A stretch of DNA of 64,000 nucleotides from Clostridia bacterium (GTDB lineage: Bacteria > Bacillota > Clostridia > Christensenellales > CAG-138), in NCBI GenBank assembly GCA_017614315.1, contig JAGACA010000010.1, forward strand, positions 228,511 through 292,510. Direction: 5' to 3'. The stretch's first letter is position 1; each line of letters begins with the position of its first letter. Below are positions 1-8,333 of this stretch, in pieces. Below the pieces are notes generated by a model. The model saw only the letters and a program-made list of their open reading frames with translations, had not been told where the DNA came from and ran no database searches. A program made the position numbers and the translations under genes.

Positions 1-481
1 CGCCCGACCAAAGTATGTCGACGAGGCTCCACGCTATGAGCTCGGAGAGGTTCGCGACGTCCGAGACCATGCGCGCCATTATGTAGCCGACCGCGGTCTT
101 ATCATAATAGGAGAACGGGAGCTCCTGGAGCTTGGTGAACGAATCCTGCCTTATGTCGAAGGCGATCTTCATCTCGAGCCTGCCGCAGCCCTTTATGAAC
201 GAAAGGACCCCGAGCGCCTGAATGATTATGAATACGACGTATATCGCCGCGAAAGGAGCGATTCTTTCGGTATGCGAGCCGACTATTATGTTATCTATCG
301 CGTACCTCGTGAGGAGCGGATAGATTATATCGATCGCCGCGACGATTATGTTCGCCGCGATGACGAAGAACACCGTTCCCTTCGAGCGGAACGCGTATTT
401 GACGAGTTTCCTCCAAAGCTTGAAGTCGACCTTTTGGGCAAACTCTTCCTCCTGAAGAGCGGATGTTTCGAGTTCTTCCAT
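1..481 (-). CDS. ABC exporter half-transporter, second subunit (N-terminal part only)
   Basis: This is the amino-terminal part, about 160 residues, of an ABC exporter permease-ATPase; the rest lies beyond the left edge. Its ATG at 479-481 overlaps the stop codon of the upstream half-transporter (ATGA), so the two are translationally coupled. The visible part is a soluble lead-in (MEELETSALQEEEF), then hydrophobic helices and the conserved stretch RQDSFTKLQELPFSYYDK, which is the start of a type IV ABC transmembrane domain. From family knowledge, the partner with a degenerate ATP site pairs with a subunit carrying the intact catalytic glutamate, so this is probably the BmrD-like catalytic half. 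The ATPase domain is not visible, so that assignment is inference. Confidence 0.85.
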   Translation of the reverse strand, partial: MEELETSALQEEEFAQKVDFKLWRKLVKYAFRSKGTVFFVIAANIIVAAIDIIYPLLTRYAIDNIIVGSHTERIAPFAAIYVVFIIIQALGVLSFIKGCGRLEMKIAFDIRQDSFTKLQELPFSYYDKTAVGYIMARMVSDVANLSELIAWSLVDILWSG

Positions 482-2373
482 CAGACTTCGCCTCCTTTCT
501 CATCTGTCTGCGTCTCGCCGAGCTCGTCCTCCAGCATGTTCTGGATGCCGGCGATACGCTTATACAGGCCGTCCCTCGCGATAAGCTCCTCGTGAGTGCC
601 CTGATCGACAAGCTTGCCGTGTTCGAGCACGAGTATCTTATCCGCGGTGGAGAGCGTGGTTATCCTGTGTGAAATAATGAACGTGGTGCAGCTGCCGCGG
701 CGGCTCATGAGCGCCTTCCTTATGGAGGCGTCGGTCTCGGTATCGACCGCGCTCATGGAGTCGTCGAGTATGATTATCGGCGCGTTCTGCATGAGCATTC
801 GCGCGATGGCGACACGCTGCTTCTGTCCGCCCGAGAGGGTGACGCCTCGCTCGCCGACGACGGTCTCATAGCCCTTCTCAAAGCTCATTATTACGTCATG
901 CACGGCGGCGACCTTCGCGGCCTCGGCGACCCTCGCTTCGTCGGCTTCGGGCTCCACGATCCTGATGTTGTCGAGTATCGTCCTCGAGTACAGGAACGGT
1001 TCCTGCAGCACGATGCCGATATTCTTCCTAAGGTGATGACGCTCGATGTCGTTTATGTTTACGCCGTCGACGAGTATCTCGCCGTCGGTCGCGGTGTAAA
1101 GCCTCTGCAGGAGCTGTACGAGGCTCGATTTGCCGCTGCCGGTCGAGCCGAGTATCGCTAAGGTCTCGCCCCTCTTCGCCGTGAAGCTTATGTCGTCGAG
1201 CACCTTCTCGGAGCTGTCGGCATAGGAGAAGCTTACGTTCCTGAACTCGATCGAGCCCTCGATCTCGGGGGTGAGCGCCTTGCCCGGCTCCTCCTCAAGG
1301 GGAGCGGACATGATCTCGTTGAGCCTTCCGACGGAAACGGAAGCCTTGCCGAGATCGGCGAGTATCCTGCCGAGCTGACGGACAGGCCATGTGAGCATCG
1401 ACGTGTAGGACGTGAATACGAGCATCTCGCCGACGGTGATCCTGCCCTTTATCGTGAAGTAGACGCCTATCGCGAGCGAGAGCAGTATCTGCGCGTATCC
1501 GATCGCATCCGAGCAGGACCAGTAATAGCCCATGAGGTAAATGACCTTGAGCGTCTTATCCCTGTAATCGCGGTTCTTTTCCGTGAAGGAATCGAGCTCG
1601 CGCTTCTGCTGACCGAATGCGCGCACTACGCGGACGCCCGTCAGGTTCTCCTGAATCGCTGCGGAGAGATTGCCCTCCGCCTCGTCCGAGTCGGAGAAGG
1701 ACTTTTTTACCGCCTTGAAATAGACGAAGCTCGAGATGCAGAGAAGCGGCATGAGCAGCACCGACCAGAGCGTGAGCTTCGGGTCGATATAAAGCATTAT
1801 CGCCGCGGCGGTAACGACCATGAGCACAGTCCTTATAATCTCGAGGAGCTGATTCTCGATAAAGCGCCTTACGGTGTCGACGTCGGAGGTACATCTCTGT
1901 ACCAGATCACCGGTCGAGACGTGCTTATGATAATCGAAGGGCACGTTCGCGAGGTGCGTGTAAAGATCGTCGCGCGTGTTCTTCGCGATCTCCTCGCCGG
2001 CATAGGAGATGAAAGTCCTCCTCAAAAACGCCGCGAGGGCGTTGACCGCCGTGAAGACGAGGAGCAGGAGCGCCATTATATAGAGGTGCTTCAGAAGATA
2101 CTCCCTGCCGCCTATGGACTCGACCCATTCGATTATCGATCCGGGAACGGAGCCCGCGCCGGCCTCGTACCCTTCCTCCGCATAGGGAAGCAGCACGTAG
2201 TCTATCGTGAAGCTTGTGATTATCGGTATTATGTAGACCGTGACCACGGCGACGATCATGCTGATCGCGGCCATTACGAAGTATTTGCCCGTGCCGCGCA
2301 TCATGTGCTTCACGAACCTTGCTTCCGAACGTCTTTCGGCCTTTGTCTTTTTGTTTTTCTTATTCTCTTCCAT
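481..2373 (-). CDS. ABC exporter half-transporter with degenerate catalytic site (BmrC-like)
   Basis: A 630-residue multidrug-type ABC exporter subunit: six-helix transmembrane domain in about the first 330 residues, then an ATPase domain. Visible motifs are Walker A (GSTGSGKSS), the signature LSGGQKQR, and Walker B ending ILDDSMSAVD. Canonical exporters have Glu after the Walker B Asp (ILDE); here it is Asp. That is the known hallmark of the non-catalytic subunit in heterodimeric exporters such as BmrC/BmrD, which fits the coupled second half-transporter at 481. ATG at 2373 is preferred over an upstream TTG at 2385. A leader ORF and terminator lie upstream, so expression is probably controlled by attenuation. 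The substrate is unknown; a drug or peptide is likely. Confidence 0.9.
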   Translation of the reverse strand: MEENKKNKKTKAERRSEARFVKHMMRGTGKYFVMAAISMIVAVVTVYIIPIITSFTIDYVLLPYAEEGYEAGAGSVPGSIIEWVESIGGREYLLKHLYIMALLLLVFTAVNALAAFLRRTFISYAGEEIAKNTRDDLYTHLANVPFDYHKHVSTGDLVQRCTSDVDTVRRFIENQLLEIIRTVLMVVTAAAIMLYIDPKLTLWSVLLMPLLCISSFVYFKAVKKSFSDSDEAEGNLSAAIQENLTGVRVVRAFGQQKRELDSFTEKNRDYRDKTLKVIYLMGYYWSCSDAIGYAQILLSLAIGVYFTIKGRITVGEMLVFTSYTSMLTWPVRQLGRILADLGKASVSVGRLNEIMSAPLEEEPGKALTPEIEGSIEFRNVSFSYADSSEKVLDDISFTAKRGETLAILGSTGSGKSSLVQLLQRLYTATDGEILVDGVNINDIERHHLRKNIGIVLQEPFLYSRTILDNIRIVEPEADEARVAEAAKVAAVHDVIMSFEKGYETVVGERGVTLSGGQKQRVAIARMLMQNAPIIILDDSMSAVDTETDASIRKALMSRRGSCTTFIISHRITTLSTADKILVLEHGKLVDQGTHEELIARDGLYKRIAGIQNMLEDELGETQTDEKGGEV

Positions 2374-2413
2374 ACTGTTCACCAACTGTTTTTTGTTCCG
2401 ATCCCAAAGGCAT

Positions 2414-2448
2414 AAAAAATGCCGCGGGTCTCATTCCACCCGCGGCAT
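2414..2448 (-). terminator. Attenuator terminator between leader peptide and ABC exporter
   Basis: On the minus strand there is a perfect 11-bp stem (2419-2429 with 2438-2448), an 8-base loop and a run of six T. It lies after the leader stop codon (2467) and before the exporter start (2373), so it would stop transcription before the transporter genes unless an alternative fold prevents it. Confidence 0.85.
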
Positions 2449-2466
2449 GTGTGCGCCTTTTTATCC

Positions 2467-2550
2467 TCAGAACAAAGGCCGCCCATCCATGATGCGGGCA
2501 TAGTACTCCCCAAGAACCACAGAAACTTTCCTTGCGATAGTTACTAACAT
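2467..2550 (-). CDS. Leader peptide, 27 residues, upstream of ABC exporter
   Basis: A short ORF starting MLVTIARKV and ending DGRPLF. It has a strong Shine-Dalgarno (AGGAGG at 2563-2568, 12 bases before ATG), sits about 30 bases downstream of a good promoter, and is followed after 18 bases by a strong terminator. Bases 2489-2499, covering codons Ala-Arg-Ile-Met, can pair with the 5' arm of that terminator (9 of 11 positions including one G-U), so they are a candidate antiterminator. By analogy with bmrB of Bacillus subtilis, a ribosome stalled by an antibiotic could favour the antiterminator and switch on the exporter. The peptide is an inference from layout; I recognise no homologue. Confidence 0.65.
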   Translation of the reverse strand: MLVTIARKVSVVLGEYYARIMDGRPLF

Positions 2551-2586
2551 GACGGTTTGCGGCCTCCTTTCATAAAAGTCCCATAC

Positions 2587-2615
2587 AGTATAATGCCGCC
2601 GCAGCATGATTGCAA
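2587..2615 (-). promoter_or_regulatory. Promoter for leader peptide and ABC exporter
   Basis: Minus-strand TTGCAA (2610-2615), 17-base spacer, TATACT (2587-2592). The predicted start lies near 2580, about a dozen bases before the leader Shine-Dalgarno. Confidence 0.7.
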
Positions 2616-2686
2616 TAGTTTTTCCCTTTTCACAACAAATATATTTATTGCGAAGAAATATATTGTTCAATATCGCGGGTTCTCTG

Positions 2687-2715
2687 TTGACATATCGGTG
2701 CGACCTGCATATAAT
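2687..2715 (+). promoter_or_regulatory. groESL promoter
   Basis: Perfect sigma-A type promoter: TTGACA (2687-2692), 17-base spacer, TATAAT (2710-2715), directly upstream of a CIRCE operator. Confidence 0.93.
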
Positions 2716-2723
2716 AAGCTTTG

Positions 2724-2750
2724 TTAGCACTCCCAAGTAACGAGTGCTAA
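2724..2750 (+). promoter_or_regulatory. CIRCE operator (HrcA site)
   Basis: TTAGCACTC (2724-2732), nine bases, GAGTGCTAA (2742-2750): an exact CIRCE inverted repeat. HrcA binds it to repress groESL and releases it on heat stress. It starts 9 bases after the -10 box, so it overlaps the transcription start. Confidence 0.97.
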
Positions 2751-2803
2751 CAATCGACAGGGTTCGATATGCTATTACGTATTTATTATAGGAGGATCAA
2801 ACT

Positions 2804-3091
2804 ATGAAACTCAGACCTTTATCCGACAGAGTCGTGATCAAGTCGCTCGAGGCGGAAGAGACCACCGCGTCCGGCTTCATTCTCACCGGCAACGCCAAGG
2901 AGAAGCCCCAGATGGCCGAGGTCATCGCGGTCGGCCCCGGCGGCGTCGTCGACGGCAAAGAGATCGTGATGAACGTCAAGCCCGGCGAAAAGGTATTCTA
3001 TTCCAAGTACGCGGGAACCGAAGTCAAGATGGACGGCGTTGAGTACATCATCGTGCGTCAGAACGATATCCTCGCGGTCGTCGAGGACTGA
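2804..3091 (+). CDS. groES: Co-chaperonin GroES
   Basis: A 95-residue Cpn10 protein, the normal length. It forms the heptameric lid of the GroEL folding chamber. It starts [13 protein letters not shown] and shows the mobile-loop region TTASGFIL and the conserved segment [21 protein letters not shown] at 2804 follows AGGAGG at a good distance. It is the first gene of a CIRCE-controlled operon, with groEL 18 bases downstream. Confidence 0.98.
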   Translation: MKLRPLSDRVVIKSLEAEETTASGFILTGNAKEKPQMAEVIAVGPGGVVDGKEIVMNVKPGEKVFYSKYAGTEVKMDGVEYIIVRQNDILAVVED

Positions 3092-3094
3092 TAA

Positions 3095-4738
<1,644 letters not shown>

Positions 4739-4758
4739 TGAGATAAACGAATAACGAT

Positions 4759-4788
4759 AAACCGGAACGGCGTTTGCCGTTCCGGTTT
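4759..4788 (+). terminator. Terminator of groESL
   Basis: A 13-bp perfect stem (4759-4771 with 4776-4788) with a 4-base loop, followed by a T-rich stretch, 20 bases after the groEL stop. Confidence 0.85.
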
Positions 4789-4889
4789 ATTTGTGGGGAA
4801 AGTGTTATATTGTGGTCGGGTCGGGAATTCAAGACTGAACTTCCGCTGCACGGGGCGGGCTTACCTCACTTCGTTCGGAATGCCGCCCG

Positions 4890-4936
4890 TTGATTGCCTT
4901 TTCAAACATCCGGTGGATGTTTGAAAAGGCAATCAA
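4890..4936. repeat. 22-bp perfect palindrome
   Basis: Arms of 22 bases (4890-4911 and 4915-4936) are exact inverted copies around the loop GGT. There is no gene here. The hairpin lies between the groESL terminator and tRNA-Pro and could be a terminator remnant or a cruciform-forming repeat. Confidence 0.85.
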
Positions 4937-4945
4937 CCCCTCTTA

Positions 4946-4963
4946 GGGTTCAAGAGGCCGGAA
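4946..4963 (+). repeat. Inverted 18-base copy of tRNA-Pro internal sequence
   Basis: These 18 bases equal tRNA-Pro positions 5039-5056 read on the opposite strand (3' anticodon arm and variable region). About eleven unrelated bases follow, then GACCA and the same 3' flank as the tRNA. The copy therefore looks like an inverted, internally deleted fragment of the tRNA 3' half. Confidence 0.8.
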
Positions 4964-4974
4964 CTTTTCCCTTG

Positions 4975-5019
4975 GACCAAACAAAAGGGACAGGCTTTGC
5001 CTGTCCCTTTTGTTTGGTC
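4975..5019. terminator. Palindrome and terminator spanning the tRNA-Pro 3' end
   Basis: Two perfect 21-base arms (4975-4995 and 4999-5019) around TTT. The right arm includes the discriminator, CCA and last acceptor base of tRNA-Pro. Its inner part with the T-run can serve as the tRNA terminator on the minus strand. Including the mature tRNA end in the hairpin is unusual. Confidence 0.8.
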
Positions 5020-5091
5020 TGGGTGAGAAGATTTGAACTTCCGGCCTCTTGAACCCCATTCAAGCACGCTACCAAACTGCGCTACACCCAG
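5015..5091 (-). tRNA. tRNA-Pro (anticodon GGG)
   Basis: A 77-base tRNA with encoded CCA. The acceptor stem is CTGGGTG with CACCCAG. The anticodon stem is CTTGA with TCAAG around loop ATGGGGT, giving U33 and anticodon GGG. The T arm contains GTTCAAATC. All arms close. Confidence 0.95.
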
Positions 5092-5165
5092 TCGCTTAAT
5101 GCTCATGTATTTTAGCACCGCGATAAAGTGTTGTCAATAGAAAGATAAAAGTATATTGTTTCTTA

Positions 5166-6383
5166 TTATACCACCTGGAACAGGTAAAATTTGAGATAAT
5201 CGGTCTCCCTTACGGACGGTAGTATCGGGTGATCCGGCGCCTGCTGACGCGCCTCGATTTGGCGGAGCGTCACGCCCGCGTCGTGCGCGGCTTCGGCGAG
5301 CATTTTCCTGAACATATCGTCATACATGAAGTGCGAGCACGAGCAGGTGGCAAGGTATCCGCCCCTCGGCAGGAGGCGCATCGCCTTGAGGTTGATCTCC
5401 TTATATCCGCGGTAGGCGTTCTTAGCCGTGGCGCCGGATTTGGTGAAAGCGGGCGGGTCGAGTATAATGAAATCGTATTCGCTCGACCTTTTCTTGTAAA
5501 GCTCCGTCAGAAGGTCGAATACGTCCGCGGCGATAAAGTCCATCTTTATCCCGTTTCTTTCGGCGTTCGCCTTGGCGAGCTCTATCGCGCCTGCGGAGAT
5601 ATCGACAGCGGTCACGCTCTGTGCTCCGCCCATGGCGGCGTTCAGCGCGAACGCGCCGGTATGCGTGAAGCAGTCGAGCACGCGCCTGCCCTTCGCGATC
5701 TTCCTTACCGCAAGACGGTTGTATTTCTGGTCGAGGAAGAAGCCCGTCTTCTGACCGTTAACGTAGTCGACGTCGTACTTTATGCCGTTCTCGGTGATCT
5801 CGGTATGCCCGCAGAGATCAGTCCTCAGCCCCTCGTGCGCGAAGAAAGCCTTATACTCCTCCATCCCCTCGAGCGCGCGGATCGAAACGTCGTTCCTTTC
5901 GAAAACTGCGTCGACGGTCTCCCCCAGCTCTCGGAGCCTTTCGACGATAAGCGGGAAAATGATCCCCTTTCTCATGTCTGTGCCGAGGCAGAGCGACTGG
6001 GTGACGAGCACGTTTGCGAAGCGGTCGACAGTCAGACCGGGGAAAAAGTCCGCTTCGCCGAATATGAGGCGGCAGCAGGAAAAATCGTCTCCCATTACCT
6101 GGCGGCGGTAGTCGAGCGCGTACTTCACGCGGCGGGCGTAAAACGCCTCGTCGAAGCGGTCGTTCGCGTTCGTCGAAATGACGCGAACGGCGATCTTGCT
6201 CGCATCGTTTACGTAGCCGGAGCCGAGATAATTGTCCTTTGCGCCGAAAACATCGACGATATCGCCGTTTTTGTACGCGCCGTTCTTATTCGTGATCTCC
6301 TCGCCGTAGACCCAGGGATGACCGTTTTTCAGACCGATCTCTGCCTTTTTGGTCACGGTGAAAGCGGGATAGCTTCTTTCCAT
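5166..6383 (-). CDS. RlmI-type 23S rRNA cytosine-C5 methyltransferase
   Basis: A 405-residue class I SAM-dependent methyltransferase of the RlmI/RlmK group. It has an N-terminal PUA-like domain (KNGHPWVYGEEI) and a central linker ending NGQKTGFFLDQK. The Rossmann fold has SAM motif FTHTGAFALNAA, acidic VTAVDIS and catalytic DPPAFTKS. TCSCSHF supplies a candidate catalytic cysteine. RlmI methylates C1962 of 23S rRNA; the exact target here is inferred. ATG at 6383 has a GGAGGG site nine bases upstream; an earlier TTG at 6440 has none. It is a single gene. Confidence 0.88.
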   Translation of the reverse strand: MERSYPAFTVTKKAEIGLKNGHPWVYGEEITNKNGAYKNGDIVDVFGAKDNYLGSGYVNDASKIAVRVISTNANDRFDEAFYARRVKYALDYRRQVMGDDFSCCRLIFGEADFFPGLTVDRFANVLVTQSLCLGTDMRKGIIFPLIVERLRELGETVDAVFERNDVSIRALEGMEEYKAFFAHEGLRTDLCGHTEITENGIKYDVDYVNGQKTGFFLDQKYNRLAVRKIAKGRRVLDCFTHTGAFALNAAMGGAQSVTAVDISAGAIELAKANAERNGIKMDFIAADVFDLLTELYKKRSSEYDFIILDPPAFTKSGATAKNAYRGYKEINLKAMRLLPRGGYLATCSCSHFMYDDMFRKMLAEAAHDAGVTLRQIEARQQAPDHPILPSVRETDYLKFYLFQVV

Positions 6384-6499
6384 CTGTTTTATTCCCTCCG
6401 CTTGATGATCTATTTTATCAAATGGAAAAGGGTTCGTCAATCGGCTTTGTCGGCCTTATGGCAAACCCTTATTACAGGAGGAAAACCTTTTGAAAACTG

Positions 6500-6709
6500 T
6501 TACTTCATCATATTGCTGCCGGAATTCGGCATATGCTGCTCGGCATAGGCGATCATGCGCTTGACCATCTCGCCGCCGATGGAACCGGCCTCGCGAGCGG
6601 TGATGTCGCCGTTATAGCCCTGCTTGAGGTTGACGTTCATATTGGACGCGACCTCGGTCTTGAACTGGTTAAGACGGCTCTTGGCCTCACGGTTGCTGTT
6701 ATTGCTCAT
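6500..6709 (-). CDS. Alpha/beta-type small acid-soluble spore protein
   Basis: A 69-residue SASP that coats and protects forespore DNA. Family landmarks are the germination-protease region FKTEVASNMNV and the highly conserved LKQGYNGDITAREAGSIGG, followed by MVKRMIAYAE. It has AAGGAG before the ATG. A closely similar gene lies 34 bases upstream, so the pair is a tandem duplication. Expression in the forespore (sigma G) is expected from the family; I did not find a clear promoter. Confidence 0.96.
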   Translation of the reverse strand: MSNNSNREAKSRLNQFKTEVASNMNVNLKQGYNGDITAREAGSIGGEMVKRMIAYAEQHMPNSGSNMMK

Positions 6710-6743
6710 TTTGCTGCTCCTTTCATAGATTTTTCATGCTCTT

Positions 6744-6941
6744 TTACTTTTTCATATTGTTCTCGGCGTAAGCGATCATACGTTTGACCATTTCGCCGCC
6801 GACAGAGCCTGCTTCGCGGGATGTAAGATCACCGTTGTAACCCTGCTTGAGGTTCACGTTGATGGAGTTCGCGACCTCGGTCTTGAACTGCTCCATGGAA
6901 CGCCTCGCCTCGGGAACGATAACGCGGTTTCTCCTTGACAT
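6744..6941 (-). CDS. Alpha/beta-type small acid-soluble spore protein, second copy
   Basis: A 65-residue SASP very similar to its neighbour, with NSINVNLKQGYNGDLTSREA and the same MVKRMIAYAE tail. The ribosome site AAGGAGGTGA is an almost full complement to the 16S rRNA end, which fits high expression during sporulation. A weak CATTTTA box lies upstream near 6980, but the -35 is unconvincing. With its neighbour it is direct evidence that the organism makes endospores. Confidence 0.96.
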   Translation of the reverse strand: MSRRNRVIVPEARRSMEQFKTEVANSINVNLKQGYNGDLTSREAGSVGGEMVKRMIAYAENNMKK

Positions 6942-7144
6942 ACCTTTTTCACCTCCTTAAGGTTTTTGCAAACGGCTATAAAATGCACTTTACCGTTTCG
7001 ATTTTAATTTGCGCAATTATTGACCTTATATGACAGGTAAAAAATGATAACAAAAAAAACGCCTGAAGAGCTATTCTCTAAAGGGTGGTTTTCAAACAAA
7101 AGCCTTCCCCTTGAAGAAGAATTCCGAGAATACGCGTCCAAAAT

Positions 7145-7261
7145 CCTTCCCCTTGATGGGGAAGGTGCCGAGGAACGAGGCGGATGAGGTGATATTTGCC
7201 TGGATGCATCCCCCTCATCAGTCAGCTTTCGCTGACAGCTTCCCCACCCAAGGGGGAAGCC
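7145..7261. repeat. MITE-like hairpin-ended intergenic repeat
   Basis: About 117 bases bounded by two related hairpins: CCTTCCCCTTGATGGGGAAG at the left (7145-7165) and CTTCCCCACCC with GGGGGAAG at the right. The inner hairpin is GTCAGC-TTTC-GCTGAC. From memory, repeats of this look are scattered through many gut Clostridia genomes. No transposase is present, so any mobility would need an enzyme supplied from elsewhere. Confidence 0.7.
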
Positions 7262-7327
7262 TCGTTGGGGGGAAGAGCGCACTTACTCACCACCATGCGT
7301 CGGCGGAACGTGCGCTTACAAACAAAA

Positions 7328-7359
7328 ACCTCCCGAGAAGGAACCGTTTCTCGGAAGGT
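7328..7359 (-). terminator. Terminator of acetyltransferase gene
   Basis: On the minus strand, an 11-base stem (TTCCGAGAA with TTCTCGGGA at its core, one mismatch) followed by TTTTTG, 34 bases after the stop. Confidence 0.75.
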
Positions 7360-7392
7360 CTTTATCTGCTTGTTTCCTGCAAACCGAAATCG

Positions 7393-8169
7393 TTATTCGT
7401 GATCCGCATTCATTTCGTCCGCCTTTGCGGACGGTTTTACGGTCATTTCTACCCATGCCGGCAAAAAGCCGCTCTTGATAGCGTTTCTGACGGATCGGAT
7501 ATTTGACCATGCAGAGCAATAAAATGGAACCTTGTCCCGCTCGACAATTTCCATTGCCAGCCGCGAGGTGATTGCGGATGCGATACCCTTTTTTCGAAAT
7601 TCCGGTAAAACATCTACGCCGATCTGCCACATCTCTTCGGCATCAGCCGAGCAGCCCGACAATCCGATCAGTTTGGCGCCGTCATACGCGCCGACGCCCA
7701 AAACGTCCAAATGCTTTCTGTCGCGACAAAGGGCGTTCGACCACTCCGGTACATACAGCTCTTCAAAATCAGCTTTCTCCAACAGCCGCGTTTCGTATGG
7801 ACATGGCAGTTTCGTGAGCTTTTGCAAATCCGGCAAATAATACTCCGCCATAAAGCAAACCGTTTGTCCCAAGGGTTCCAGCCGCCGGTTCAGCCAACGC
7901 ATATTCGGCGTCTCAAAGCAATGGTAGAAATCAAAACGTTCCACATACTCTTTCACAAGATCGAATAGTTCCTCTGTGGAAGATGCCACGACATTGTTGC
8001 CATAGGAGATGAAATTGCATCCGATGGGAAGACGGTAATACTTCTTTGCTTTTGATCCGAGTTGAAACGGAACGACCGTATTGCGATCCGAAAGAAAATC
8101 TTCCGTGCTGCATCCGATATCTTCGGCAGATTGGTGCATTGCGATTCGGAACAAATCCTGCGTTGTCAT
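7393..8169 (-). CDS. GNAT-family N-acetyltransferase
   Basis: A 258-residue protein with a C-terminal GNAT fold. The acetyl-CoA binding loop reads DVLPEFRKKGIASAITSRLA (about residues 187-206), followed by the beta bulge YCSAWSNIRSVRNAIKSGF. The N-terminal 110 residues are a variable domain of unknown specificity. AAAGGAG precedes the ATG. Base composition looks lower in GC than its neighbours, and it is an isolated gene between terminators beside a repeat, so recent acquisition is possible. The substrate cannot be inferred. Confidence 0.85.
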   Translation of the reverse strand: MTTQDLFRIAMHQSAEDIGCSTEDFLSDRNTVVPFQLGSKAKKYYRLPIGCNFISYGNNVVASSTEELFDLVKEYVERFDFYHCFETPNMRWLNRRLEPLGQTVCFMAEYYLPDLQKLTKLPCPYETRLLEKADFEELYVPEWSNALCRDRKHLDVLGVGAYDGAKLIGLSGCSADAEEMWQIGVDVLPEFRKKGIASAITSRLAMEIVERDKVPFYCSAWSNIRSVRNAIKSGFLPAWVEMTVKPSAKADEMNADHE

Positions 8170-8240
8170 CTGTTCTCCTTTTTCCTAAATCCCGATTTGT
8201 GCCATTCATTTTATCATAGAACCGCATGAAAGACAATGCA

Positions 8241-8275
8241 AAAAGCACAGTCGGTTTTCGATCGACTGTGCTTTT
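8241..8275 (-). terminator. Terminator of tgt
   Basis: A 13-bp perfect stem, AAAAGCACAGTCG with its complement, around a 9-base loop with T-runs on both sides. On the minus strand it ends the tgt operon, 59 bases after the stop. Confidence 0.85.
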
Positions 8276-8333
8276 GAAAACCTCCCTTGTCATAACGACT
8301 ATGAAAAGGCGTTTTTTTTGTTTCGGTCGGTAT

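Larger units (their letters stand above)
6942..7392. other. 450-base intergenic region, no gene
   Basis: It holds the upstream region of the SASP pair, an incomplete repeat start near 7101 (CCTTCCCCTTGAAG), a full hairpin-ended repeat at 7145-7261 and the terminator of the acetyltransferase. I see no convincing coding sequence. Confidence 0.7.

Noticed and set aside
2467-2736. A longer 89-codon minus-strand reading frame that includes the leader peptide
   Set aside because: It starts inside the groESL promoter and CIRCE region, upstream of the leader promoter. Only the final 27 codons have a promoter and ribosome site.
4800-4870. A possible third, very degraded tRNA-like 3' end near GAACTTCCGCTGC
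   Set aside because: Some likeness to the tRNA-Pro T arm is visible but no arm closes; too weak to call.
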